Positions 1 to 22,629 of a stretch of DNA of 64,000 nt are shown here, piece after piece. The notes under the pieces were generated by a model. It had not been told where the DNA came from and made no database searches. It worked only from the letters and a program-made list of their open reading frames with translations. Every line of letters starts with the position of its first letter. Position 1 is the first letter of the stretch. Origin of the DNA: Nipponacmea schrenckii (lineage: Eukaryota > Mollusca > Gastropoda > Lottiidae); contig JAUJPP010000003.1 in NCBI GenBank assembly GCA_030562195.1, positions 18,941,398 through 19,005,397 on the forward strand, written 5' to 3'. The position numbers and the translations under genes were made by a program.

Positions 1-87
1 TTGTTATTGCCCACATTCCTTAATATTTTCCACAACAACAATGGCATTTTGGTATTCCATTTATTATCTCTAGCAAAAGGCAATAAG

Positions 88-343
88 ACGTTTAACTCAC
101 TATTAATAAAATACAAAATCAATTATTAGACGCCTTCATTCATATGACGTCATTTGGTCATGTGAACAAACATGGAGTCTAAATTTAGCATTTCATACAG
201 ATCAGAGCCAAATGGATTTCAAAGCATTTCAACATCCACATAGGTCTTTTGAACTTGAGAATACATGGATTATTCATTACAAACCCAAATTAATCAATTA
301 GTAAGATTACTTTGGCTCTAATTAATGATGCAACCCATCTTTT
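88..343 (+). repeat. Dispersed repeat, left inverted copy
   Basis: This ~256 bp block matches the reverse complement of 9747-10002 closely, roughly nine bases in ten by eye, including TTAACTCACTA at one end and GCAACCCATCTT at the other. Similarity stops sharply at both ends, so it behaves as a discrete mobile repeat rather than the edge of a long inverted duplication. More distant relatives lie at about 26402-26690 and 33740-33915, sharing the ATTAATNAATTAGTAAG core. It contains a TGACGTCA palindrome near 146. Its position 455 bp before exon A mirrors the right copy, 174 bp before exon D. Confidence 0.85.
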
Positions 344-1102
<759 letters not shown>

Positions 1103-2859
1103 CCTCTAACAAAACTCTTGTATTTGACACATTGGACTTGAAGGATTGCTTTGCACTAATGAAATAGATTTTGAATCACCTTTCTACTGCATTCTTTTAT
1201 AGACTTTCAAGAATGCAGTATTACAGGACTCTATTTTTTAAAAAAAATTCAAACTAGTATTTGTCCTTTTTTGTCGAGCAAAAAAAAAAAAACACTAAGG
1301 TTTGTTTTTTGTTTTGGGTGAAAACATCAGTTTGTTGATAATGAGTTTTTGTAAATTATGAAGTTTTATTTTGTTCTTTTTCTTTTATTTAATATTTTGT
1401 TCAAGTAAATCTATTCATTAATAATTTATCAATTTATTCATTTGATAAAGGATAACACTACAACATTTAGATTCAAAATTTCAGACAAAACAAGATGTTT
1501 TTAATCAAGATTGTGAGTTCTGAAGAGAACTGTATTCTGTATTTTAGCCAGCCATACTGATTCTCAAAATCAAAATCTGGTTTCTCCAACAATTGTTATG
1601 GGTAGCTGAAATTTAGCTCTCTAAGCTTGTAAGTCAAAAATTTACTCGTCCAAATTCCACAGGTATTGAGAACTTGAATAGATTCTTTAGATGTCATGAA
1701 GATATTTTGATCAATGAAAACAATTGCCTTAAAGCATCAACTTATAACTAATGAGACATTATTCTTCATTGATCAAAATAAGTTTCTGATCTCATTTAGA
1801 GTTCAATCCAACTGTTTATGTGTCCAATGCATATATGGCGAAGTGACAGGTTATTAGCAGGTCATAGAATTTCGATGAGGTGTAATGTCTTTGTCCAACT
1901 GTTCGTCATCAATTCCAAATACTTGTTTTGAAATAGTATAGAATTAAAGTGTAATTAGTATTGTATTTTGAAATAAGTAAGGTAGAATTGAATTGTCATT
2001 TCATGAGTGCTCATTGCTGACAAAATATTAATGTAAGAATAAAACCAAAATCGTTTTTGTGTTAGAACTTGTTAAGAATGTGTAGGTCTATATATCGTTG
2101 TCATTTATTTAAATTACAGTGAAGTCTAATGTTCCCTTAACCTGAACTAGACATTTTGGGATATTTCTGCTTCCAACTGTACAAGACTTGATAAAATTTT
2201 TCTCTTTTGATAACTTTACTTAAATTTAAGATACATACAATCCTTATTTGGAACTATAGAGGCCAGTGTAGAACTATGTTTATGTGGCATGCTCTATTTC
2301 GAATTGCCCATTTAGAAATCAAACCCTTCAGATAGAAAGCTTTACCTACAGATCAGCTTTTGTTGTGTTAGTGTTAACAATTTTAACCTACTTTTAAAAG
2401 TTTAACCTCATTCTTAAATAGCTTTCATATTTTTATGATTATAATTTTAATAATTATATCACCTTTTTAAACTTCAAAATGTATAGAAACATAAAATAAA
2501 TATGTATGTCCTTAAGTTGTTTTGCTTTAACTATCTTATGATTTGCAGTGTTCCTTTTGGGGGTTTGTATTCTGGTACCTTTGAATAATTGATTCCACTT
2601 AATTCTCTTAAGAGCTGATAATAAAGAGTTTTTAGCACATTGATATTATCTAGTGTGAAAAATTACATGTTTCTTTTTTTTTATATAAATGCAGTCATAC
2701 TATTTAATCATGTTGTGTTTGTGAAATTTTGGGTTAATGTCAACGGCCAGTTTTTGTAGATCCACAATCCAAATTATAATTGATGTTTATTTTAAACTCT
2801 CTTTGAATAAAGTAGACAAAAAAGAAAAAAATATCTTTGACAAGAAGGGAAAGTAACTC
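1103..2859 (+). other. Probable 3' untranslated/flanking region of exons A/B
   Basis: AT-rich, no coding signal. A perfect 11-bp hairpin (1186-1196 with 1209-1219, stem ACTGCATTCTT) lies about 85 bp after the exon B stop. AATAAA occurs at 2038-2043, with another in the GATAATAAAG context near 2620, both possible poly(A) signals. An A-run is near 1280. Confidence 0.4.
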
Positions 2860-4020
2860 ATACATATTTACAGAGAAGTTTCATCATCATCACCCGGAAA
2901 ACCAATGGTTAATCATTATAATTATTTGGTAAGAGTAACTGCCCTATTTTTTCATTAACACCCAAGGATGAACTCTGCTGAAACACCATAAATACATGAA
3001 GCTGCTTGCTCATCAAAACAAGTTTAGGTTTTATCTCGTCTTAAACTTTTGACACAATTACATTTAAATGACATATCTTACGTTCATTATCACTCCAGGA
3101 TGAACCCTAACAATAGAGATCCTACAAACTCACCTATTCGGCTATTCCACGTAACAAATTCTCTTTAAATAAATCAGGGAATTTACGCGAAAGATAATAT
3201 TAGACTTACAAAATCCAAACCTTTACGATGGATTTACTGGAGCTCAACCTTCCAAAATATAACAAAAAATAATGTCTTGCACACTGGTCGCCGACTAAAT
3301 AATTGTCTTTGTAGGTACAAGTTTTACCCTTTGCACAATAATTACTTCTGTATAATTTTATAATTGTGAATAACATGGTGAATTTCTTTAGTCTATTAAA
3401 TAATAATAATCGAGTAAGTAGTTTTTTGAGTATAGGTATTTCATGCACTATACAAAGTAATGTCAGACACATTTAGGCACAGTATTTTTTTACTTACAAC
3501 AAAGGGTACAATTTGAACGAAGCGGATCCTAAAAACACCAAACTCACTACGTTCTGAGAAGTGTGGTGAAAACGTTTGGCTCACATAAGCGACATCGTTC
3601 ACCTTTTAATTGAAAATTAAGTTTTTTTCATACTTCAAGTCATATTGCGATAGTCATGGCCGGGTATATAGTCGTCGCCCCTGTCTGTCTGTCCGTCCAC
3701 GATTGTTATGGGCACGACGGATGTTTTATTGATGAATTGTGACGAACCTTTGTGTAAGTCTTTGTAATCACCCAAGGATGAACCCAGTTAAAATCAGACC
3801 AATCGAAAAATATTTACTATAACAAGAGTTTTTGCCCTTGTTCTTTAGAAACGCATCTTCCCCTGTTCTTGAAATCTTTGTGGACACGATAAAGAGCTGG
3901 TTTCTTGATGGATTTTGATGATATTTGTTGAGGGTGTTTGTAATCACCCAAGGATGGATGAATTTTGATGACACTTGTTGTGAGTGTTTCTAATCATCTA
4001 AGGATGGACTTGAATTAAAA
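2860..4020. repeat. Decayed copies of repeat family A
   Basis: Contains scattered CACCCAAGGATGAACCC and TGCCCTTGTTCTT motifs (clearest at 3640-4010) that recur in the large array at 49-53 kb. The stretch near 3650-3720 resembles the array's left end, including the TCTGTCTGTCCGTCC run. The ~160-170 bp spacing is still visible between the CACCCAAGGATG motifs near 3770 and 3945. Minus-strand open frames here are shadows of the repeat. Confidence 0.65.
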
Positions 4021-5261
4021 AATCTTTTCAACCTCTCGAAAAAATTGGCTGCCATTAATGAATCAATTGGCAAGTAGACATGTACCATGCACGACTACTG
4101 GGTTCGATGGAAGCTCGCTTATCTGGTTCACTATGGATGCCGACTGTGGCCATCTCGACTTCACGCCCACGAGAGATGGCAAAGCGAGAACACAGACGAA
4201 AAAGCAAGCTTAACAAAAACACTAGGAAGCTAGGAAAAAGCAAGAAAGGGGGGGGGGGGAAATATTCAGGTGGTGATAATGATTGAATGAAACCTCAATG
4301 CCGAGAAGTTAAAGGTTTTCGAAAATCATATTTGAAGTTTTAAAGAGTTCTTCGGAATTTAATAGTTCTGATTTGAAAAGATGTTTATGGAACAAGATTA
4401 GTTTCATTAAAAGTTAAAAGTGAAAGCCAGGGCTTAATTTCAGAAGAAATTTTTCTTTGATGAAATGGGTTGAATTCGAAGTCGAGGGTATAAATACGAA
4501 GATTGTCGGTATTGAAGACATGTAGAATGCAATGCAATTTGCAGAACGCCTCTACGAAGTGATTAACATCTAGGCCATTCTCTAGGCGGTTTTCCAAATA
4601 TTTCGGACAATCTACAATAGATAAGATAGCTCGAAACAGCTTTACGAGTTTTTCCTTATATCACGATATTTGTATCGATTGTGATAAAAATCTTTCCATA
4701 TCGCGATTAATCATCATATCTCATGATATCTAATTGTAGCCTATCATTTCTTTGAAAGAATGTAACGTCCGTTATGTCTGTAAGTCGGGATGTCAGAAGC
4801 CTTTATAATGTTTGAGTTCTAAATAGGTGGAATTACCTATGTAACCTATGTGTTGCAAGTTTCTTAAAGCTATCATGCTGTGATTAGGCTAAAATTAAAA
4901 GGATAATAGGTCCTACAATGATCATAACATTTAAAAAAATTTAAACCTGGCCAATAATAGCTCTATTAATCAGTAAATATACCTGCTGCCATAAATAACA
5001 TAAAAAAATAAATTAATATCCAAAAAACTAAGAAATTATCCAAGGTGTATTTGATTATTGAATAATGCTAAATAAATTGAGTGAGCGTTTTTAAGAAATG
5101 ACTAAGTTTTGTGAGATTTTCAGATTCTAAGGGATTCTGCTACTTTATAACACCAGGTAAATTCTAAAATTTTATGTTGCTAAAAACAGTAACTTTCTAC
5201 AAATTTTAGCAGACCATACAAATTAGTTACATAACATTTTAATCCAGTCTAATTAATAACA
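4021..5261. other. Intergenic stretch with a GC-richer patch
   Basis: Mostly featureless AT-rich DNA. A GC-richer patch at 4080-4200 has an 8-bp inverted pair (GCCATCTC 4149-4156, GAGATGGC 4173-4180), and a run of 12 G lies at 4248-4259. The ATCACGATATTTGTATCGAT sequence near 4660 resembles the ends of small palindromic elements (compare 29760 and 31320). No gene is supported. Confidence 0.4.
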
Positions 5262-5449
5262 TATTTCTTTCTACTTTTATATAATCTTATTTATGCTCTT
5301 TATTTCATATATTAATTTACAGATGTCTTTCTAATTTTATATGAATCTTATTTATGCATATTATTTTATATATTAATTTACAGATGTCTTTATACTTTTA
5401 TATAAATCTGATTTATGCATATTATTTTATATATTAATTTATAGATGTG
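5262..5449. repeat. Tandem repeat, ~61 bp x 3
   Basis: Three consecutive copies of a ~61-bp AT-rich unit containing TTATATNAATCTTATTTATG and ATATATTAATTTACAGATG. It lies between the converging UBE2D terminal exon pairs. Confidence 0.8.
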
Positions 5450-6417
5450 AATTTACAAATTATCATTCTGTCTGAAAAATTTTCTCTTAAGTTAATCAGA
5501 AGTGGCACAACAGTCTGCATCAATATCTTAAAGGGGCACAATCTTGATTTTTAGTGGGCCTTTGTTACATTTAAACAGTCCTCAGAAATACTCAAGCTCT
5601 AAGAAAATCGCAAAATACCTTGAAATATACCTCAAAAATTTCACTTTTTATTTTTTTTCCGTGCTGTACGCGGTTGGTCTTCAGTCAGTCTGAAAATTGT
5701 GTGTCCTGTTGACAAAATCTACAATTGTTATTACATGTACTTTCTTTTTGTTTTATCAGTGTGGGCCTGCGCAGTAGTCTATTTATAACTCTTTGATTTT
5801 CCAATATGGCGTTCATAATATCTTAAGACATTATGATTTTCAAACACGGATAAATATGTATACCCATGGATTTGAAGGCTCAAATTTCAAAGGTAAGCTC
5901 TGTAGACTATGTCTGATTAGATAAACAAAAGATTTCATGTGTTTGAGGCTGTCAGATGATTGTCCGAAACAAATCAAGCCTGTGCCCCTTTAAATCAACC
6001 TATTTTTAATTATGCATATCTCAGAAAATACAATGTGGTCTTAAATAAGGGCATAGTTAGAAGTTTAATTTCAAACTAGATGCTGTATGTGATATAATTC
6101 TTTTATCTTCAAGCGAGAAACAAAAGATTGAAAAGTTTCACAGTTTGCCTCTTTGCTAAAAGCGGCTGAGGGAACACTGGGGGATAGGTATCAAAATTTA
6201 GAGGGCCAAGCAAACCACTGTACTCAGCTCTAGTTTTACATTTGCATGTGAACAGCTGTTAAACAATAACAGCTTATTGTTGTACATTTTAATTCCATCC
6301 ACAACAAATCAGAACAATGGAATATCATGTATCACTCAATCAGTAAAACTAGAAATTTGACAACTTGATACCTGAACCCAAGGCCCAGAACCTGAAACAT
6401 TCAAAGTAAAGTATATT
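5450..6417. other. Non-coding stretch between exons B and C
   Basis: No open frame or recognised element. It includes AAAGGGGCACAATCTTGATT near 5530 and an imperfect inverted echo (CTGTGCCCCTTT) near 5980, suggesting a small ~460-bp inverted-end element at 5530-5990, weakly supported. Confidence 0.3.
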
Positions 6418-6502
6418 TAATGAACACTAATCCTCAGTTCTAAATATATTACAAAATTATTTTACAAACAATTGGCACAGAAATAGAAATTATTTAAATT
6501 AA
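6418..6502 (-). repeat. 3' flank duplicated with exon C/D pair
   Basis: The stretch with CTAATCCTCAGTTCTA and ACAATTGGCACAGA matches 9148-9232, the equivalent distance beyond exon D. Exons C and D therefore arose by tandem duplication of a segment that included the 3' untranslated region. Each copy would serve as its own terminal exon with its own 3' end. Confidence 0.75.
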
Positions 6503-6746
6503 AGTCAGTTTCAATAATACAGAACAATTCTCAAACATTTTGTTTGAAGTAATCTGTAGCAAAAAAAGGAATAAAGGATTAAAAGATTATAGGTTGGTTA
6601 TAAATAGTACTGATCATATTTTGAAGCGCCTGTTTTTTTTCTCCTTCCGTCGTTTCCATTTCAAATTTAGATTTGTAAGAAGAATTGCTTCGCAATGTAT
6701 ATCCCCCGCCCCGCCATTTCACTATATAAGATAATATCCCATTAAA

Positions 6747-7590
<844 letters not shown>

Positions 7591-8240
7591 AATATAGCCC
7601 ACTTCCCTCATAAATTTTCAGTATATCTAGGGGATAATCAAATTGTACCAAAATAATTCATCTCATAAGTCTAAATGATCACACAGAATTGCAATGAAAT
7701 TGGATGAAAAAAGTCGACTATGTTTTGTGATCAAACAAATTTAAGGGCAATAATCCAAAATGTGTTCATCGAAGAATAGTCAATTAGACCAACATAACAT
7801 CACCAAATTTCATTAAATCGGATGAAATCTATTTGTTCACAAATTTTGAGGCATTTTTCAAGGGCAATATCTTGAAAATTGTTTATCAAAAAAACATTAA
7901 TGTACAGAATGAACACCAATTTCGTTTAAATTGGATAACAAATGTAGTTTCTGTTGAGTTCACAAATAAATTTTGACTTGTTTTTACTACGTACAGGGCA
8001 ATAACTCAAACCCATTCATTGAATAAAATCATCAATATTAAACTTGTCCAAGATCTCATCAATATAAATGATCACAGCAAATTTCATTTAAATCTGAAGA
8101 AAACTGTGTGTGTAAACTCTATCCTGTTCACAAGATAATTTCCAAAGTCACGGCAGATAACTCAAAAACTGTCGAACATATTCAAGATCTTGTCGAAATA
8201 AATTATCACAGGAATTTTCATTCCATTTAGATGAAAATTA
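7591..8240 (+). repeat. Repeat family B array (~170 bp units)
   Basis: Several imperfect tandem units built around CCAAATTTCATTAAATCGGA and AAGGGCAATAACTCAAA. The same units recur at 16220-16690 in this orientation and at 28060-28445 inverted. Non-coding; resembles short-monomer satellite cores carried by mobile elements in molluscs (inference). Confidence 0.7.
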
Positions 8241-9147
8241 CAGACAGTCAGACAATGGTTTAAACAATTTACAACCACAATATAATTATTAGTGTCTGTT
8301 TTCATTAAACTTTATTATTAATGAATTAAATGGATTATAATTAATAATTTAATTTTTCTCAAAATCCATCTAGAAATATCTCTGAGTTGAGAATTAATAA
8401 TTCTTCCTTAAAAAACAAGTCTGCATTGATTGACCAAAAACTATACTGCAATGGGTCAACCAGTATGTATTTTTATATTCAGTTCTACCAAATTAACAAT
8501 TCTATATAAGATAAGTGCAAGAATTGTACAACCTTGTTTTCTGATTATGTAGTGCTTCTATGAATAATTCAAGTACATGTATGTCTTGGTTTTCAATATT
8601 TTGTGGACATAAGGAAATCTAGTAAATCTACCTTCAAACCATGCAATACAAAAACCTGTATGCTACACTCATGTAAAGTAAGAGTTTCATTGTGATTTTT
8701 TGTCATCTGGTTTGACTAGCATTAGGGTTAATTGGCTGACCTCAGTCACTAATAACTACCAGAGGCCAGAACCAAATTGTCAGCAAGTTTCAAAAATTCA
8801 TTGGACAAATACATAGAATGAAAAATTGATGCAGTTGCCCCTTCCCCTGTAAATGTACTGTAAAACAAGAAATCTGTACATCATGAAATTATTTTTAAGC
8901 TAGAAGAGCACTTAGTCTATATTCACATTAAGATTACTAGTTGATTACATTCATAAGAACATTACAAGCAGATTATCAACCAATATTATTCGTTTGCCTT
9001 ATTAGTCACCAAACACAACAATAAATTTGTATTTCAATTCAGTGAACATAATTTATAATAGAAATATGAAATTAGTATAGAAATATGAATGTATTAACTG
9101 TTTGATGGAGTAAATTTCTTGTTTTACATTAGGCTTTCATAAAATTA
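8241..9147. other. Intronic/3' flanking stretch
   Basis: AT-rich sequence between repeat family B and the duplicated 3' flank of exon D. I see no gene or clear element. Confidence 0.4.
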
Positions 9148-9433
9148 ATGGAGACTAATCCTCAATTCTATATATTACAAAATTATTTTTACAAAACAAT
9201 TGGCACAGACAAATAGACATCATTTAAATAACAGTCAGAAATTAAAACAGCTACAGAGCAAATCTTGATTATGTCTAAAATTCATTCTGAGAAAAAAATA
9301 CAAGACAGAGTATATGAAGATTCCAAAGTATTGCAACAGTTTCTATCATATTTCCTCTTATGAATGACCGTTTCAAAATTGGAAGGAAAATTGTACTGCA
9401 TATCCCCCCTTTTTACTTATCAAGATCTATTTA

Positions 9434-18757
<9,324 letters not shown>

Positions 18758-19186
18758 TTTGTGTGTAAGAAGACTACCTAAAATTAAGAAAATGTGACTA
18801 ATACAGATGCCTCTTTCTCAATTCGCCCAAGTTTCCTTGCTTCAAGAGAAAAACACCTCCCTAACTAAAGAGTTTCTAAAAGAGTTACGTTCCTTTGAAA
18901 ATTAGACTACAAAGAGTTCTCAATGAGAAATGTTGTGTCGTATATATACGAGAAATGCAAGGTAGTATAAAGAGATATACGACTGTAGTGATACCTTTTA
19001 ACTGTGAATATTTAAGGCATGGCAGAGTATCAGTCATGAGGTGGATTTCGAATTGGTTGTTTTGCTGGGTGAAAAACATACTCATAGCAAAATTGAGCGC
19101 TATCATGTGTTAGTTACGTTATTCGCAACTATATAAGATGACTTTACTGTCCCTTTCGCACTTTCGCAAATGTTTCAGATTTGCTT
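18758..19186 (-). other. 5' region of UBE2D
   Basis: Contains the 5' untranslated sequence and perhaps the promoter. No clear TATA box in sense. A GTCGTATATATACGA palindrome near 18938 and a CTTTCGCACTTTCGCAAATG repeat near 19152 are the only notable motifs. Confidence 0.3.
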
Positions 19187-20966
19187 TTGTATTGTATTGT
19201 ATTGTAGATCGGTCTTTTATAAGCTTATTAGCTTCTTGACCACCGTTCTTCTTCAAAGTTTTTCACGTTCAATAGTGAGTATTTTACATGTGAGTGCGCA
19301 TTAGTTTTCAGTGATGAATTTTAATAGGTATATTTCTAACAATATTAATGGGTATGATTATGATCATTATAGATTGAATTTATCAATATCGTTTTTCCAA
19401 GCTTGGTTCAGATTGGTTTTGAATATATCCAGGGTTGGTGATTTAACAACGTATTCAGGGAGTGAGTTCCAGGTTTCGATGGTACGAACAGAGAAGAAGT
19501 TTTTTCTTATGTCTAATCGAGTGTGTGGTTTCTGTAATTTCAGGTTGTGGCCTCTGGTTCGTTTATGTGTTGAAAGTGGTAGCATGGATTTGTTGACAAG
19601 GGTGTCTATGTTGTTTAGATATCGATAGATCTGTAAGGTGTCTGCTCTTTTTCTTCTGTATTTGAGTGTGGGTAGGCCTAATATTAATAATCTTTCTTTG
19701 TAGGGAAGATCTTTCACGTGTCGTACCAACTTTGTTGCTCTTCGTTGAACATTTTCCAATGAAGTGATGTCTTTTTTCAACATAGGGCTCCAAACCGTAC
19801 ATGCATATTCCAGGTGGGGTCTGACAAGGCATTTGTATAGTGGCATAAATGTATCTTTATCCAGGTTGGTGAAAGTTCTTTTTATCAGTCCTGTTATTCT
19901 GTTTGATTTCTTCACACATTCAGATACATGTTTGCTAAACTTAAGGCTATGGTCTATGGTTACTCCAAGATCTTTCTCGATGTTAACTTGTTGGAGTAGA
20001 ACTGGTGTACCGGTGGTATTGGATCTCATGGAGTATTGATGTCTGATATTGTTGTTTCCAAAGTGGATTGATTTACACTTATCAGCATTAAATTCCATTT
20101 GCCATGTTTCGGTCCAGTCTGTTAAATTGTTTAAATCTGTTTGCAGGTTGTTTCTATCACTCTCAGTAAGGCATGGACTGTATAGTTTGGTGTCATCAGC
20201 GAAGAGTTTTACTAAAGAATGTACTGCATCAGGGATATCATTGATATAGATTATGAATAAGACTGGGCCTAGGACACTTCCCTGTGGAACACCACTGATC
20301 ACTTTTGTCCATGGAGATACTGTATTGTTGAGGACAACACGCTGTTTACGGTTTGTCAGGAAATTCTGTATCCATCTTAGTAGTTTACCAGATATTCCAA
20401 TTTTCTGCAGTTTGAGGAGGAGCCGTTGGTGTGGGACTTTGTCAAAAGCCTTATAAAAGTCTAAGTATATCACATCTATGGGGTGTTGGTTGTCAGATTC
20501 TGTTATATAGTTGAGGAATTCTAAAAGTTGAGTTGTAGTAGATCGTCCTTTTCTGAAACCATATTGTTCGTCACTGAGTATGTTATTTACGTTAAGATAG
20601 TCCATAAGTTTGTCCTTGACGATTGATTCTAGAGTTTTAACAATGAGACTGGTGAGGCTTATGGGTCTATAGTTTGCTGTACACTTTTTACTTCCTTTCT
20701 TGAAGATTGGAGTGATGTTGCCCTCTTTCCATGCACTTGGTAATTGACCTTCTTGGAGTGAGCTGTTAAATATCATAGCTAATGGTTCATCCAGTACTGC
20801 ACTCAGTTCTTTCAGGACTCTTGGGTGTATGCCATCTGGACCGGCAGATTTGTTTATACGAAGTTGGTTTAGTTTCTTGGAGACCTGTTCTCTGGTTACT
20901 GAGATTTTATAATTAGTAGGAATGTCATAGGATGCTTTTTTAATGAAACTTGGTTGTTTTAACTAA
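19187..20966 (-). mobile_element. 5'-truncated non-LTR retrotransposon (LINE)
   Basis: LINE in the same orientation as UBE2D, just upstream of its first coding exon. It consists of the reverse transcriptase part of ORF2 followed by ~180 bp of 3' sequence ending in a (TACAA)n tail (plus-strand ATTGT units at 19191-19205). The apurinic endonuclease domain and ORF1 are missing, and coding similarity ends at about 20966 next to a stop codon: the usual 5' truncation of a LINE copy. Short 3' microsatellite tails rather than poly(A) fit CR1/L2-like clades (family knowledge). Confidence 0.88.
19367..20962 (-). CDS. LINE reverse transcriptase (partial ORF2)
   Basis: An intact 531-codon frame, longest in the window; the first internal Met is at 20776. 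In order it shows KSAGPDGIHP (RT block 1), NYRPISLTS, the block with YLDFYKAFDKVPH, SGVPQGSVLGPVLF, the catalytic FADDTKLY, and a C-terminal RRATKLVRHVKDLPYKERL region typical of CR1/L2/jockey-type elements. No stop or frameshift interrupts it, so the insertion is fairly recent, but the copy cannot be autonomous because the endonuclease is lacking. It begins directly after an in-frame TAG at 20965-20963, so it has no true start codon. Confidence 0.92.
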   Translation of the reverse strand, partial: LKQPSFIKKASYDIPTNYKISVTREQVSKKLNQLRINKSAGPDGIHPRVLKELSAVLDEPLAMIFNSSLQEGQLPSAWKEGNITPIFKKGSKKCTANYRPISLTSLIVKTLESIVKDKLMDYLNVNNILSDEQYGFRKGRSTTTQLLEFLNYITESDNQHPIDVIYLDFYKAFDKVPHQRLLLKLQKIGISGKLLRWIQNFLTNRKQRVVLNNTVSPWTKVISGVPQGSVLGPVLFIIYINDIPDAVHSLVKLFADDTKLYSPCLTESDRNNLQTDLNNLTDWTETWQMEFNADKCKSIHFGNNNIRHQYSMRSNTTGTPVLLQQVNIEKDLGVTIDHSLKFSKHVSECVKKSNRITGLIKRTFTNLDKDTFMPLYKCLVRPHLEYACTVWSPMLKKDITSLENVQRRATKLVRHVKDLPYKERLLILGLPTLKYRRKRADTLQIYRYLNNIDTLVNKSMLPLSTHKRTRGHNLKLQKPHTRLDIRKNFFSVRTIETWNSLPEYVVKSPTLDIFKTNLNQAWKNDIDKFNL

Positions 20967-22629
20967 TTGTTCTTAACACTGTCCTTATACTTTATTGCCC
21001 TCACTTAGTCTCTTAATTCAACTGATCCCACTTTTACCTTCTGTCTACCTTCTGTCATGGGCCAGCTTAGTGAGTTTTCAATGAGTTTCATGACCTTTCC
21101 TTCCAGAAACTTTACTTTAATCTTAGTCTTTGAAGAAGAAGGCTGCCTTATTTCTATCTTTGTGAAATAAGAAGTCATTATTCTTCACTGTTTTAACACC
21201 AGTTACTTTGTGTGTTTTGGGTGTTTTTAGGGTAATTGTCTGTCTGGGTTACTATATTTTGTAAGAGAGATGTGCAAATGAAATATATATTGATATTTCA
21301 AGTATTAAGTAATGGCAGCCATATTGAATTTCTAAGCACTAATATAATGTTAATTAAAACTTGGCCTTTGGTATTATTTCTTTCATGTATTATAATTACC
21401 TTTAGTTATAATTATTTCACAGGATTAGATAGTCATAGATATAGATAGTTGATAGATATTGCATAACTTCATATCAAACCCCGCCTTTAGTTTTGGTTTT
21501 AGTTTTTATTATCATGATATATTATATCCCTGTCCTAATGCATAAGCTTAGTGAATAGCATAGATATTATTATCATTCGCCAGGTTCTCTAAACGATACA
21601 TTAGTTATTAGGTTAAATAGGTATTATATGTGTATAAAGCTTTACTGTGATAATATTTTTGTGATTGTACTTTATTATTGTAATATATATATCTAATTGT
21701 ACCATATTATCATTACAGGGTTTTTATTAAAGTTATGAATGGGAAAGATAGTTTTGATATAATAAAAGAGCTCGCTTCCCCCCTTACACCTTGGAAACTA
21801 AAACCCCGGCTATTTAGGAAAAATTAAACCTTACCCTTTTTTAAAACTTTTTTTAAACCTGCCAAATTTTCAAAAAAAAAAAAATTAAAGGGTTGAATTT
21901 CTTCACTGATTCCTTCAATATTTTTTCATTGCTCAATGTATTATCCTTGCTCAACAAATGGGTGAGTATGGTCCTTATCTTTGGGCCCCCTATTGGGAAT
22001 AAGAGTTCTCCAGGTTGGGAAAACCCAAAAGTCGGGGTGATATCTCAGTTTTTAAATTTCAAGCGAATAGTAATAAAGGTTTAACTTCAATGTTTTTCGA
22101 CTGGAATATGTTAAACCATCGTTCACAACAAAAATTATACCTAAGTATCAAAATTGGCACTGCACAGGTTTGGGTTACGAACAAGGCCTGCCGTTCGAAA
22201 CAATCAGAGATGTAAAGTTGAAATTTGAACCAGAGGTACACACCCATCTGAAGTTGCTATGTTCCAAATTTCATCTTCCTTTTCAGATGGAAATCGTTAG
22301 AAAGCCCCGTATGTATTATGCAGAAAACGAGATTTCAGGAGAAAGTATTTCAATCCCAATCGAAATGTTCATCTTTTTTGTTGTTTTAAATTAATCAATC
22401 TCTGCTAACTGAAGAAATGTTGAGAAAGGACTCATATTGATAAATGTCTCCAACCCCAACATTTTAAAAAGTTACAAAATTTGGTGAAGGACGAAAGTCT
22501 TTTGTTTAATCCTATAAAGATGAATTGATAGAACGGTAACAATCACGGGAATGAGATATCCAACCTTCAGTCATACATTTCTTTTCTGGGGTGATACCAT
22601 ACTGCTTAGTTTCATTTAAATTTGTTTTA
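20967..22629. other. Intergenic stretch, part of odd base composition
   Basis: AT-rich with no gene recognised. Between about 21770 and 22050 the text is full of doubled and tripled bases (CCCCCC, TTTAAAACTTTTTTTAAA, CCCCGG), unlike the rest of the window; this may reflect low-quality assembly. Short frames around 22015-22394 are not convincing. Confidence 0.35.

Noticed and set aside
19311..20456. Plus-strand frames opposite the reverse transcriptase
   Set aside because: Shadows of the minus-strand LINE coding frame.
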